A stretch of 64,000 nucleotides of DNA from Candidatus Eisenbacteria bacterium (GTDB lineage Bacteria > Desulfobacterota > Binatia > DP-6): assembly GCA_035577985.1 (NCBI GenBank), contig DATJZY010000127.1:1-64000 (forward strand). The letters are read 5' to 3'. A program made the position numbers and the translations under genes. Below are positions 32,683-40,472 of the stretch, one piece after another. The notes beneath the pieces were generated by a model. The model saw nothing but the letters and a program-made list of their open reading frames with translations. It ran no database searches and had not been told where the DNA came from. Every line of letters begins with the position of its first letter. Within the stretch, counting starts at the first letter, position 1.

Positions 32683-34200
32683 TCAGAACTTCACGAGGGC
32701 GTCGATCTGAAAGCGCGTCTGGGTCGGGTTGTTCACGAAGTTCGCCGTCCCCTGGCTCGCGACCCACGGCCGGTCGATGAAGCTGGTGAAGTAGGCCTTC
32801 GTGCTGATCGTGAGCGGGTTCAAGAGCTGATAGGCGAAGCCGACCACCGGCCCCTGCTGGTTCGTCCCGCCGACGCCGAAGTCGCTCCAGGTGAACGCGG
32901 AGATGACCGCATCCTGCTGGATGTACTCGTAGAGCGCGTAGGCCGCCCAGTCACCCTGGGTCTTCGTCTGTCCGAGCTGCGCGCCGCCCTGCCAGCCGAA
33001 GCCCTTGCTGACCGCCCCCCAGTTGTTCACGAAGTCGAGGAAGAACTTCACCGGCTGGGCCCGCACGACGTTCGGCAGCGTGCCTTGCAGCGTCACGTTC
33101 GTTTGATTGAAGTCGCTGAGGAAACCCGTCGTGGCGGCGAACGCGGCGGGCTGCTTGCCGCCCTTCTGCGTCGGAGGCTGGATCTTCTGGAGCACGATCT
33201 GGTTGGTGTTCACGAGGCTGGAGTTGAAGTTCGGGTTCGCGACGGGCGCACCCGACGCGGTGTACGAGGTCGTGTTCCTGCTGGTGGCCTGCGCGATCTC
33301 GTCGGGATTGAGCCACCAGTACTGGCCGATGCCGGCCTCGAGCATGAGCGGGCCGATGTGCATGCTCGGGTTCACTTGTCCCCCGAACATCCACCCGTCC
33401 GCCCGGTTGTTCACCTGGCTGAAGGTCCACTGCTCGGCGTTGAGCTTCAGCTGATCGAGACTGAGGATGCTCGGGTCGCCGATCGGCTTGTCGAGAAGCG
33501 CGAGCGTCTCGTTGAAGCCCTCCGGGGCCAGGTCCTCGTCGAAGACCAGCTCGCCGACGCGGAACATCGGATTGGGGAACTTGCCGGCGTTCACCGTCAC
33601 GAGGCCGGGGCGGATGTTGAAGGTCTTGCCGGGCGCGAGCGTGAGATAGGCCCAGTCGAGATTGACCGTGAACGGCGTGAAGTTGCCGGTGAGCGTCTGG
33701 TTGGTCGAGATCGGGTCGTTGACGTTGCCGGTGGCGATGCGCACCGTCGCTCCCACCTCGTCGCTGTAGTTGAAGCGCAAGCCGACCCGCGCTCGGACGC
33801 GCTCGCGGTTGTTGGCCGTCACGACCTGGTCTTCCAGATGCGGCTGGTTGTAGAAGCCCTCGTAGCGAAAGCGAACGTCGCCGAAGGGTGTCAGGGAGCT
33901 GAGCCAGTCGGGCATCTTCGAGGTCTTGGCCTTCGCAATGTCGGCGGCGTCGGCCGCGTGCTGGACCTGCTCCTCCGTCGCGCGTGAGACCGCCTTCTGC
34001 TGCGACATCTCGCCGCGGAGCTGCTTCAGCTCGGCCTGCTGTCGCCGCATCTCCTCCTGCGTCCGCTGCAGCTGCTGTTCGAGCAGACGCAGCCGCCGCT
34101 CCGCATCGGGCTCGGCGGCCCTAGCGATCGTGGCCAGGCCGAGCAGCGCCGAGATGACGATGACGGTCCAGCGTTTCTCTCCAAACCCCCAGATGGACAT
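32683..34200 (-). CDS. Putative outer-membrane porin
   Basis: The 505-residue product has a signal peptide (ending IARA), an N-terminal coiled coil (RRLRLLEQQLQRTQEEMRRQ, MRRQQAELKQLRGEMSQQ) that can form a periplasmic trimer stalk, and a large barrel domain with aromatic strands (FGDVRFRYEGFYNQPH, LDWAYLTLAPGKTFNIRPG) ending in LVKF with a terminal Phe. It resembles the putative-porin family. The start at 34200 has AAGGAG eight bases upstream. It lies downstream of the sulfate operon, so passage of sulfur compounds is possible but unproven. Confidence 0.85.
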   Translation of the reverse strand: MSIWGFGEKRWTVIVISALLGLATIARAAEPDAERRLRLLEQQLQRTQEEMRRQQAELKQLRGEMSQQKAVSRATEEQVQHAADAADIAKAKTSKMPDWLSSLTPFGDVRFRYEGFYNQPHLEDQVVTANNRERVRARVGLRFNYSDEVGATVRIATGNVNDPISTNQTLTGNFTPFTVNLDWAYLTLAPGKTFNIRPGLVTVNAGKFPNPMFRVGELVFDEDLAPEGFNETLALLDKPIGDPSILSLDQLKLNAEQWTFSQVNNRADGWMFGGQVNPSMHIGPLMLEAGIGQYWWLNPDEIAQATSRNTTSYTASGAPVANPNFNSSLVNTNQIVLQKIQPPTQKGGKQPAAFAATTGFLSDFNQTNVTLQGTLPNVVRAQPVKFFLDFVNNWGAVSKGFGWQGGAQLGQTKTQGDWAAYALYEYIQQDAVISAFTWSDFGVGGTNQQGPVVGFAYQLLNPLTISTKAYFTSFIDRPWVASQGTANFVNNPTQTRFQIDALVKF

Positions 34201-34277
34201 GCGACACTCCTTGTTCGAGCATCTGCGTGCCTCCGGTGGGTCCGGTCAGCGGCGCGTATGTTTCAGTCGGTGGGTCT

Positions 34278-34289
34278 CCCTGCGCAGGG
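34278..34289. other. 12-bp palindrome between the regulator and porin genes
   Basis: CCCTGCGCAGGG lies just after the XRE-cupin stop codon (34306) and before the porin start. It may form a small hairpin marking the end of the sulfate transcript; there is no T-run. Confidence 0.3.
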
Positions 34290-34305
34290 TCGACCACGAT
34301 GGAAT

Positions 34306-34968
34306 CTACGAACGTGCGGCGTACGTCATGACGAGATGGGCGACGACCTCGACGTCGCCGGGATTCTCGTAGCGATGCGGAACGTCGGCGCGGAAGAAGA
34401 GGACGTCGCCCGCTTCGAGCCGCGCGAGATCGTCGCCGGCCTGGACGACGAGCGTGCCACTCAGAATGGTCAAATGCTCGTATGTCTTCGGAGCATGCGC
34501 GTGCGCCTCTTCCACGCAGCCGGGCGCGAGCGAGATCTCGTAGACCTCGGGCGCGTCGGCCTGTCCCAGCGGCGAGAGCGCGCGGGAACGGAAGCCGTTG
34601 TCCGACGAGGCGACGACGCGTCCTTGCCCGGAGCGGCGGATGCTGAACGCGACGTCGGGCCGCCCGGGATACGCGACCAGGGCGCCGAACGGCACCTCCA
34701 GCGCCGTCGCGAGCGTCCACACCGCGCGCAGGCTCGGGATGAGCTCGCCACGCTCGAGCCGTTCGAGGATCGGGACGTCGATGCCCGTGCGCCGCTCGAG
34801 CTCGCCGAGCGTCACGCCCCGCTTGCGACGATGGCGCTCGATGTTGCTCCCGACCGCCGCCGCGAGCGCACGGCCCTCGGGGCTGTCGGGCCCCCGGACC
34901 GCTTCCGCCCGCTCGTCGCGGACGGTCTCTTCGAGGGCGTCGTCGATCGTCGGGAGCTGCGTCGTCAT
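34306..34968 (-). CDS. XRE-family transcriptional regulator with cupin sensor domain
   Basis: The 220-residue product has an XRE helix-turn-helix (GVTLGELERRTGIDVPILERLERGE region, about residues 55-100) and a C-terminal cupin (EEAHAHAPKTYEHLTILSGT, AGDVLFFRADVPHRYEN, about 150-215) with His residues that could bind a metal. Such regulators often sense a small metabolite. The gene's ATG overlaps the stop codon of the YezD-like gene by one base, placing it in the sulfate operon. It may repress the operon in response to a sulfur metabolite, which is inference. Confidence 0.9.
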   Translation of the reverse strand: MTTQLPTIDDALEETVRDERAEAVRGPDSPEGRALAAAVGSNIERHRRKRGVTLGELERRTGIDVPILERLERGELIPSLRAVWTLATALEVPFGALVAYPGRPDVAFSIRRSGQGRVVASSDNGFRSRALSPLGQADAPEVYEISLAPGCVEEAHAHAPKTYEHLTILSGTLVVQAGDDLARLEAGDVLFFRADVPHRYENPGDVEVVAHLVMTYAARS

Positions 34969-35159
34969 CACGATCCTCGCTCGCGCTTCTCGATACGGAT
35001 CTTCTCGGTCCGGTCGACCTGCACCACCACCCCGTCCTGCACCACTGCCGTCACCGTCCCGAAGCGCAGGCCCCGCAGCGCCGTCTGGATGCGCTCGAGC
35101 GCATCGCGGGTGCGATCGAGCGGGGTCGGCACGTCGGTCGTCGATTGGTCGTTTCGCAT
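34968..35159 (-). CDS. YezD-like (DUF2292) small protein
   Basis: The 63-residue product contains LRGLRFGTVTAVVQDGVVVQ followed by DRTEKIR, the conserved core of the YezD/DUF2292 family. These small proteins are commonly encoded with sulfate transport and assimilation genes and are linked to cysteine or sulfur starvation; their biochemical role is not established. It lies 15 bases after cysA and overlaps the XRE-cupin gene. Confidence 0.85.
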   Translation of the reverse strand: MRNDQSTTDVPTPLDRTRDALERIQTALRGLRFGTVTAVVQDGVVVQVDRTEKIRIEKRERGS

Positions 35160-35174
35160 ACAATCCCCATCCCC

Positions 35175-36233
35175 TCAAATGATGTAGTCTTGGACGAACA
35201 CGCGCATCTGCCGCGGCGACACCTGGACGACGTCGCCCGGCACCAGCTTCAGCTCGGTGAACCGGTCCCAGGAGAGGTCCACGTTCAGCACGACGCCGAA
35301 CGTCTCCGAGTAGACGCGCACCTTCACCACCGGGCGGGCCGGGTTGATGTGCGTCACCTTGGCCTCGAGACTCGGGCGGCCGTTCTTCGTGCGCAGGATC
35401 TCGAGCTCGTGCGAGCGCACGAACGCCATGGCCTGACGTGACTCGGAGTCGGTGTACTCGGGGTACGCCACCTCGATGTTGCCGAGCGTCGCGCGGCCCG
35501 ACTGCACGCTGCCGTGGAAGACGTTCACGTTGCCGAGGAAGTCCATGACGAAGGGGTTCGCCGGATGCTCGAAGATCTCCGCCGGCGATCCGATCTGCTC
35601 GATCTTCCCGTGGTTCATGATGACGACCCGGTCGGACACCTCGAACGCCTCCTCCTGGTCGTGCGTGACGAACACGCTCGTCACGTGGATCTCGTCGTGC
35701 AGGCGGCGCAGCCACTGGCGCAGCTCCTGTCGCACCTTCGCGTCGAGCGCGCCGAAGGGCTCGTCGAGGAGCAGCACCTTCGGCTGCGCCGCGAGCGCCC
35801 GGGCGAGGGCGACGCGCTGGCGCTGGCCGCCGGAGAGCTGCGACGGCAGCGAGCGCTCGTAGCCGTCGAGCTGGACCAGGCGCAGCAGCTCGTGCACGCG
35901 GTCGCGGATCTCGGCCTTCGGCCGGTTGCGCACGCGCAGGCCGAACGCGACGTTGTCGAACACGGTCATGTGCCGGAAGAGCGCGTAGTGCTGGAAGACG
36001 AAGCCGACGTTGCGCTCGCGCACGGCGGCGTCGGTCACGTCCTCGTCGTGGTAGAAGACGGTGCCCGAGTCGGGCGCTTCGAGTCCCGAGATGATGCGCA
36101 GCAGCGTCGTCTTGCCCGACCCGGACGGACCGAGGAGCGCCAGCAGCTCGCCGGCGGGCACCTCCAGGGTCACGTCGTTCAGCGCGACGAACGTGCCGAA
36201 GCTCTTCGTGACGTTCTTGACCGTGATGCTCAT
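35175..36233 (-). CDS. cysA: Sulfate/thiosulfate ABC transporter ATPase CysA
   Basis: The 352-residue product has Walker [11 protein letters not shown]-loop [14 protein letters not shown], signature [15 protein letters not shown], Walker [12 protein letters not shown] and H-loop [11 protein letters not shown], then a TOBE-type C-terminal regulatory domain. It energises sulfate uptake through CysT and CysW. The ATG overlaps cysW by four bases. Confidence 0.96.
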   Translation of the reverse strand: MSITVKNVTKSFGTFVALNDVTLEVPAGELLALLGPSGSGKTTLLRIISGLEAPDSGTVFYHDEDVTDAAVRERNVGFVFQHYALFRHMTVFDNVAFGLRVRNRPKAEIRDRVHELLRLVQLDGYERSLPSQLSGGQRQRVALARALAAQPKVLLLDEPFGALDAKVRQELRQWLRRLHDEIHVTSVFVTHDQEEAFEVSDRVVIMNHGKIEQIGSPAEIFEHPANPFVMDFLGNVNVFHGSVQSGRATLGNIEVAYPEYTDSESRQAMAFVRSHELEILRTKNGRPSLEAKVTHINPARPVVKVRVYSETFGVVLNVDLSWDRFTELKLVPGDVVQVSPRQMRVFVQDYII

Positions 36234-37123
36234 GCCTCTCCTCCTAGAGTCAGCATTCGCTTGTTCTCTTCGAGCTCGCGGCGCGTCTTCCACTCGAGCG
36301 TCGTCTTCACGAGCAGCGTGACGAGCGCGAGCATGGCCAGCACCGACGCCACGGCGAAGGCGCCGGGCAGGTTGTATTCCTGGAACAGCTTCTCGACCCG
36401 CAGCGGCATGGTGTCGGTCTTGCCGGCGATGTGGCCGGAGACGACGTACACGGCGCCGAACTCGCCCATGGCGCGCGCATTGCAGAGGATCACGCCGTAG
36501 AGCAGGCCCCACTTGATGTTGGGGAGCGTGATCATGCGGAAGAGCTGCCAGCCGCGGGCGCCGAGGCTGACGGCGGCGATCTCCTCCTCGGCGCCGAGCG
36601 CCTCCATGAGCGGGATCAGCTCGCGGGCGACGACCGGGAACGTGACGAAGCACGTCGCCATCACGAGCCCCGGGAACGCGAAGACGATGTGGATGTCGTG
36701 CTCGCGGAGCCACGGTCCGAAGAAGCCCTGGAGCCCGAAGAGCAGCAGCAGGAAGAGACCGACCACGACCGGCGAGACGGTGAACGGCAGGTCGATGAGA
36801 GCGGTCAGGAACGCGCGCCCCGGAAACTTGAAGCGCGCGATCGCCCAGGCGGCGGCGATGCCGAAGACGAGGTTCAGAATGACCGCCGTCGGCGCCACCA
36901 TGAGCGTCAGCTTGATCGAGTGGAACGTGTCGGGGTCCTGGAAGAGGTTCTTCAGGTAGACGCGCGGTCCGGCTGCGAACGCCTCGACGAAGACGTTCAC
37001 GAGCGGGACGACGACCAGCAGCACCATGACGGTGACGGCCGTGAGCGTGAGCGTCCACTGCACCCAGCGCGGGTCCTCGTGGGCTCGCACGGGAACGGGG
37101 CGATGTCCTGCTGTCTCAGCCAT
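36230..37123 (-). CDS. cysW: Sulfate ABC transporter permease CysW
   Basis: The 297-residue inner-membrane protein has about six helices and the permease EAA loop ([20 protein letters not shown]), with [23 protein letters not shown]-type sequence following it, as in CysW. It pairs with CysT. It overlaps cysT by eight bases and cysA by four. Confidence 0.94.
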   Translation of the reverse strand: MAETAGHRPVPVRAHEDPRWVQWTLTLTAVTVMVLLVVVPLVNVFVEAFAAGPRVYLKNLFQDPDTFHSIKLTLMVAPTAVILNLVFGIAAAWAIARFKFPGRAFLTALIDLPFTVSPVVVGLFLLLLFGLQGFFGPWLREHDIHIVFAFPGLVMATCFVTFPVVARELIPLMEALGAEEEIAAVSLGARGWQLFRMITLPNIKWGLLYGVILCNARAMGEFGAVYVVSGHIAGKTDTMPLRVEKLFQEYNLPGAFAVASVLAMLALVTLLVKTTLEWKTRRELEENKRMLTLGGEA

Positions 37124-37940
37124 GCTGGCGCGCGCTCCAACGTTCGAGGAGGTTGATCGAGAACAGGGTCACGAAGGACATCGCGAGGAGCACGACCGCG
37201 ATCGCCGCCGCCTCGCCGTAGGCGAACTCTTCGAGGCGGGCGACCACCAGCACCGGCGCGATCTCGGTGCGGAAGGGCATGTTGCCGGAGATGAAGACGA
37301 CCGAGCCGTACTCCCCGAGCGAGCGCGCGAACGCGAGGGCGAAGCCCGTGATGAGCGCGGGCATGATCGAGGGCAGGGTCACCTTGAGCGCCGTCTGGAG
37401 CCGGCTCGCCCCGAGGCAGGCGGACGCTTCCTCGACGTCGCGATCGAGGCTCTCGAGGACGGGCTGCAGGGTCCGCACGACGAACGGAAAGCCGATGAAC
37501 ACGAGGACGATCACGATGCCGAGCCGCGAGTACGCGCCCTGGATGCCGAGCGGTACGAGAAAGCGCCCGTACCACCCGTCCTTCACGAGGAGGCTCGAGA
37601 AGACGAGCCCCGTGACGGCGGTCGGCAGCGCGAACGGGAAATCGACGAGCGAGTCGAACAGGCGCTTCAGTGGAAACTCGTAGCGGACCAGCACCCACGC
37701 GACGAGGCCGCCCAGGAGGAGGTTCACGACGGCGGACGCGAACGCCGTCCACATCGTGAGCCAGTACGCCGCGAGCGCCCGGTCCGAGAACGCGGCAGCC
37801 CAGAACTCGTCGAGCGAGAGGTGGGCGGCCTTCGCGAACCCGGCGGCCATCGGCACGGCCACCACCAGGCTCAGGTAGAGCATGGTGTAGCCGAGCGAGA
37901 GGCCGAACCCGGGCAGCACGCGGCGATTGACGTCGACCAT
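37116..37940 (-). CDS. cysT: Sulfate ABC transporter permease CysT (CysU)
   Basis: The 274-residue inner-membrane protein has six helices, FPFALPTAVTGLVFSSLLV and the EAA loop EEASACLGASRLQTALKVTL, followed by FARSLGEYGSVVFISGNMPF, which is typical of CysT. It starts 12 bases after sbp. Confidence 0.95.
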   Translation of the reverse strand: MVDVNRRVLPGFGLSLGYTMLYLSLVVAVPMAAGFAKAAHLSLDEFWAAAFSDRALAAYWLTMWTAFASAVVNLLLGGLVAWVLVRYEFPLKRLFDSLVDFPFALPTAVTGLVFSSLLVKDGWYGRFLVPLGIQGAYSRLGIVIVLVFIGFPFVVRTLQPVLESLDRDVEEASACLGASRLQTALKVTLPSIMPALITGFALAFARSLGEYGSVVFISGNMPFRTEIAPVLVVARLEEFAYGEAAAIAVVLLAMSFVTLFSINLLERWSARQHG

Positions 37941-37952
37941 CGGAGGCGCCTC

Positions 37953-38951
37953 CTACTTCTTCGGCTTGTAGAAGCTGTCGAAGAGCCCGCCGTCCGCGAA
38001 GAACTTGGCGGAGGCGTCGTCCCAGCCCTTGGCCACGGCGTCGATCTTGAAGAGCTTCAGATCGGGGAACTGGGACCTGTACTTCGCGAGCACCTGCGGG
38101 TCGGTGGGCCGGTAGAAGTTCTTGGCGATGATCTCCTGGCCCTCGGGCGTGTAGAGGAACTCGAGGTAGGCCTTGGCGGCGTCGAGGTTGCCCTTCTTCT
38201 CGGCGTTCTTCGTGACGATCGCGACGTACGGCTCGGCGAGGAAGCTCGTCGGCGGATAGACGATCTCGACCGCGCCGTTCGCCTCCTGCACCTCGAGCTC
38301 CGCTTCGTTCTCCCAGGCGAGATGGACGTCGCCGATGTTCTTCTGGACGAAGGTGGTCGTCGCGGCGCGCGCCGCCAGGTCGAGCACGGGCACCTGCTCG
38401 TAGAGCCTCTTCAGGAACGCGAGGGCGTCGGCGTCCGAGCCGCCGCGGGTCACGACGGATCCCCAAGCGGCCAGGAACGAGAGCTTGCCGTTGCCCGAGG
38501 TCTTCGGGTTCGGCGTCACGATCTCGACGCCGGGCTGCACGATGTCGGGCCAGTCGTGGATGTTCTTCGGGTTGCCCTTGCGGACGACGAAGACGATCGT
38601 CGACGTGTAGGGCAGGGAGTCGTTCGGGAGCGTCTTCTCCCATCCGAGCGGCATGAGGCCCGCCTTCGCGATCGCGTTGGTGTCCGTCCACATGGCGAGG
38701 GTCACGACGTCCGCCTCTAGGCCGTCGAGCACGGCGCGCGCCTGGCTGCCCGAGCCGCCGTGCGACTGCCTGACGGTGACGACGGCGCCGGTCTGGGCCT
38801 TGTACCTGGGAACGAAGGCCTCGTTGACGGCCCGGTAGAGCTCGCGCGTCGGGTCGTAGGACACGTTCAGGAGCTCGAGCGCGCCGGCGCGGCGCGGAGC
38901 GGCCGCGAGCAGCGCCGCGGCGACGAATACCAGAAGAGCGTGCTTCGACAT
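37953..38951 (-). CDS. sbp: Periplasmic sulfate-binding protein
   Basis: The 332-residue product has a signal peptide (ending [15 protein letters not shown]) and the sulfate-binding motifs [39 protein letters not shown]-like NPKTSGNGK, and the conserved [11 protein letters not shown]. It delivers sulfate to CysTWA. The ATG at 38951 is preferred because GGAG lies at good spacing; an in-frame ATG at 38963 also exists. A 20-bp perfect palindrome lies 16 bases upstream. Confidence 0.95.
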   Translation of the reverse strand: MSKHALLVFVAAALLAAAPRRAGALELLNVSYDPTRELYRAVNEAFVPRYKAQTGAVVTVRQSHGGSGSQARAVLDGLEADVVTLAMWTDTNAIAKAGLMPLGWEKTLPNDSLPYTSTIVFVVRKGNPKNIHDWPDIVQPGVEIVTPNPKTSGNGKLSFLAAWGSVVTRGGSDADALAFLKRLYEQVPVLDLAARAATTTFVQKNIGDVHLAWENEAELEVQEANGAVEIVYPPTSFLAEPYVAIVTKNAEKKGNLDAAKAYLEFLYTPEGQEIIAKNFYRPTDPQVLAKYRSQFPDLKLFKIDAVAKGWDDASAKFFADGGLFDSFYKPKK

Positions 38952-38966
38952 CGGGGTCTCCATCAG

Positions 38967-38986
38967 CCCTGGACCGCGGTCCAGGG
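38967..38986. promoter_or_regulatory. 20-bp perfect palindrome just upstream of sbp
   Basis: The sequence consists of CCCTGGACCG and its exact reverse complement. In RNA it would form a strong hairpin ending 15 bases before the sbp start codon, so it could control translation or mRNA stability; as DNA it could be an operator. Confidence 0.6.
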
Positions 38987-39059
38987 CGCGGGCTGGACGC
39001 CGGTCGCGGTGGCGGCGGCGTGCTCGGGTAGGAAGCGGAGCTGGGGGAAGACGATGCGG

Positions 39060-39269
39060 CTAGGCCGCCAGAAGACCCGCCGGGGCGCCGGAGCCACGAC
39101 AAAGTCGGCTCCGTGCCGGCAGGACGATGCCGACGTCGGTTTCGGACGTGGCCGAGAGGGCACGGCTCGCGTCGCGCAGGGCGCGCGCGCTCGTGTTGCA
39201 CGAGCGCAGATGCCGGCGGAGGCGGAGCCAGCGGAGCTGCAGTTCGGTCTTGGGAGTCTGAGGCTTCAT
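39060..39269 (-). CDS. Possible small basic protein in the sulfate operon leader
   Basis: This 69-residue ORF has AAAGGA at good distance from its ATG. It is basic and Leu/Arg-rich at the start (MKPQTPKTELQLRWLRLRRH) with no recognised family. It lies between the attenuator terminator and sbp. It may be a small functional protein or simply part of a long leader; codon use is not distinctive enough to decide. Confidence 0.4.
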   Translation of the reverse strand: MKPQTPKTELQLRWLRLRRHLRSCNTSARALRDASRALSATSETDVGIVLPARSRLCRGSGAPAGLLAA

Positions 39270-39310
39270 CGAATCGTCCTTTCGTCGTCGTGTCGTTCGT
39301 TCGGTCGCGG

Positions 39311-39348
39311 AAACGAAAAGGCCCGGGGGGCATGAGCCTCCCGGGCCT
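39311..39348 (-). terminator. Rho-independent terminator in the leader of the sulfate operon (attenuator)
   Basis: On the minus strand AGGCCCGGGAGGC pairs with GCCCCCCGGGCCT across a short loop and is followed by TTTCGTTT. It lies 42 bases before the small ORF at 39269 and 360 bases before sbp. A 13-nt segment in the leader peptide ORF (39409-39421) is also fully complementary to the 3' arm, so alternative pairing is possible. This is the usual layout of an attenuator. Confidence 0.8.
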
Positions 39349-39371
39349 GGTTCACGACGTTGGAACGATGG

Positions 39372-39440
39372 TCAGGACGTTCGATCGAAGTGACCGCGCG
39401 CGCAGGAAGCCCCCCGGGCCTCGATACAACGACAACACAT
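39372..39440 (-). CDS. Cysteine-rich leader peptide of the sulfate uptake operon
   Basis: The 22-residue ORF begins MCCRCIEARGASC: cysteine codons at positions 2, 3, 5 and 13. It ends 24 bases before the terminator hairpin. Leader peptides rich in the end-product amino acid mediate ribosome-dependent attenuation, and cysteine-rich upstream ORFs ahead of sulfur genes are known in actinobacteria. Low Cys-tRNA should stall the ribosome at codons 2-5 and favour readthrough. Its own ribosome binding site is weak. Confidence 0.75.
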   Translation of the reverse strand: MCCRCIEARGASCARGHFDRTS

Positions 39441-39469
39441 CGCTGCGAGCGGTCTCGTCACTGTGGGTG

Positions 39470-39499
39470 ACAATGCCTTGGATGGACGTTCCGTGTCAA
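39470..39499 (-). promoter_or_regulatory. Candidate sigma-70 promoter for the leader and sulfate operon
   Basis: On the minus strand a perfect TTGACA (39494-39499) is followed, after 18 bases, by CATTGT (39470-39475), a weak -10. Transcription would start near 39463, about 23 bases before the leader peptide ATG. Confidence 0.5.
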
Positions 39500-39540
39500 G
39501 CGCGTGCGCGCGCTTTACAGCCTGGAGGTGCACCGCCAGC

Positions 39541-40428
39541 ATGACCCGCATGCCTTGGCTCATGCTGCTTGCGGTGTTGGCCGCGTGCGGAGGGAGCTCC
39601 GGCGGGCCAGGGGACACGGCGACACGGACGCGAACGCCGGGCATCCGCGTCACCATGGACGCGCTCCATCGGATGGGCGGCGTTCCTCCGGGCTGGAAGC
39701 TCACGCCGCCGGCGGGGGAGATCGCGGCGGGCCGCCAGGCCTTCGTCGACTTCGGTTGCCCGTCCTGCCACCGCGTCGAGGGCGAATCGTTCTCCAACAA
39801 GGCGACGGCCGAGCAGGTGGGCCCCGATCTGACCGGCATGGGCGCGCACCATCCGCCCGCCTACTTCGCCGAAGCGATTCTCTCCCCCGACGCCGTGCTG
39901 ATCGAAGGCCCCGGGTACATCGGACCGGACGGCCATTCCGTCATGCCCGACTATCCCGAGATGACGGTGCGCCAGCTCGGCGACATCGTCACGTACCTCT
40001 CTTCGCTCCGGACGGGCGGCGCGCATGCGGGGCACGTCATGGGCAATGCGCCCGTCGTCCCGGCCAACGTGTTCGCGCGCCCCCAAGCGCCGGAGCAGCC
40101 GGCGAAGGCGTTCTTCGTGCAATCGTACGCGGTGAAGCCCGGGCAGCTCGAGCCCTTCGAGCAGTGGATGAAGGAGAGCGGCGGACGGCGCTTCCTCGAG
40201 CAGGGCGTCATCAGCATCGACACCTACGTCGACTTCACGCGCGAGCAGAACCCCTACACGTCGATCTTCGGCTTCCGCGACCCCGCCGCGCTGCAAGCGT
40301 TCGTCGAGAATCCCACCGCGCAGGCCCTGGGTCTCGAGTTCGATGGCTTCATCGGCGAGCACACGCACACGCAGCAGATGTGGCCGCCGATCTATCGCGC
40401 GCCGAGCCTCTCGGCGGCTCCGCGTTGA
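39541..40428 (+). CDS. Lipoprotein: cytochrome c domain fused to an ABM-like domain
   Basis: The 295-residue product has a lipobox (LAVLAACGGSS), a single c-type haem motif CPSCH in GRQAFVDFGCPSCHRVEG with a possible distal Met in HSVMPDYPEM, and TVRQLGDIVTYLSSL as the terminal helix of the cytochrome. A second domain follows (FFVQSYAVKPGQLEPFEQWM through the conserved-looking FIGEHTHTQQMWPP), resembling the ABM/dimeric alpha-beta barrel superfamily. GGAGG precedes the ATG. The fusion suggests an envelope redox enzyme; the substrate is unknown. The FG-GAP lipoprotein gene follows 44 bases later. Confidence 0.78.
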   Translation: MTRMPWLMLLAVLAACGGSSGGPGDTATRTRTPGIRVTMDALHRMGGVPPGWKLTPPAGEIAAGRQAFVDFGCPSCHRVEGESFSNKATAEQVGPDLTGMGAHHPPAYFAEAILSPDAVLIEGPGYIGPDGHSVMPDYPEMTVRQLGDIVTYLSSLRTGGAHAGHVMGNAPVVPANVFARPQAPEQPAKAFFVQSYAVKPGQLEPFEQWMKESGGRRFLEQGVISIDTYVDFTREQNPYTSIFGFRDPAALQAFVENPTAQALGLEFDGFIGEHTHTQQMWPPIYRAPSLSAAPR

Positions 40429-40472
40429 CTTTCGGGCAGGCAGCCGGCAGCCAGGCGCGCGGGAGGAATTCG

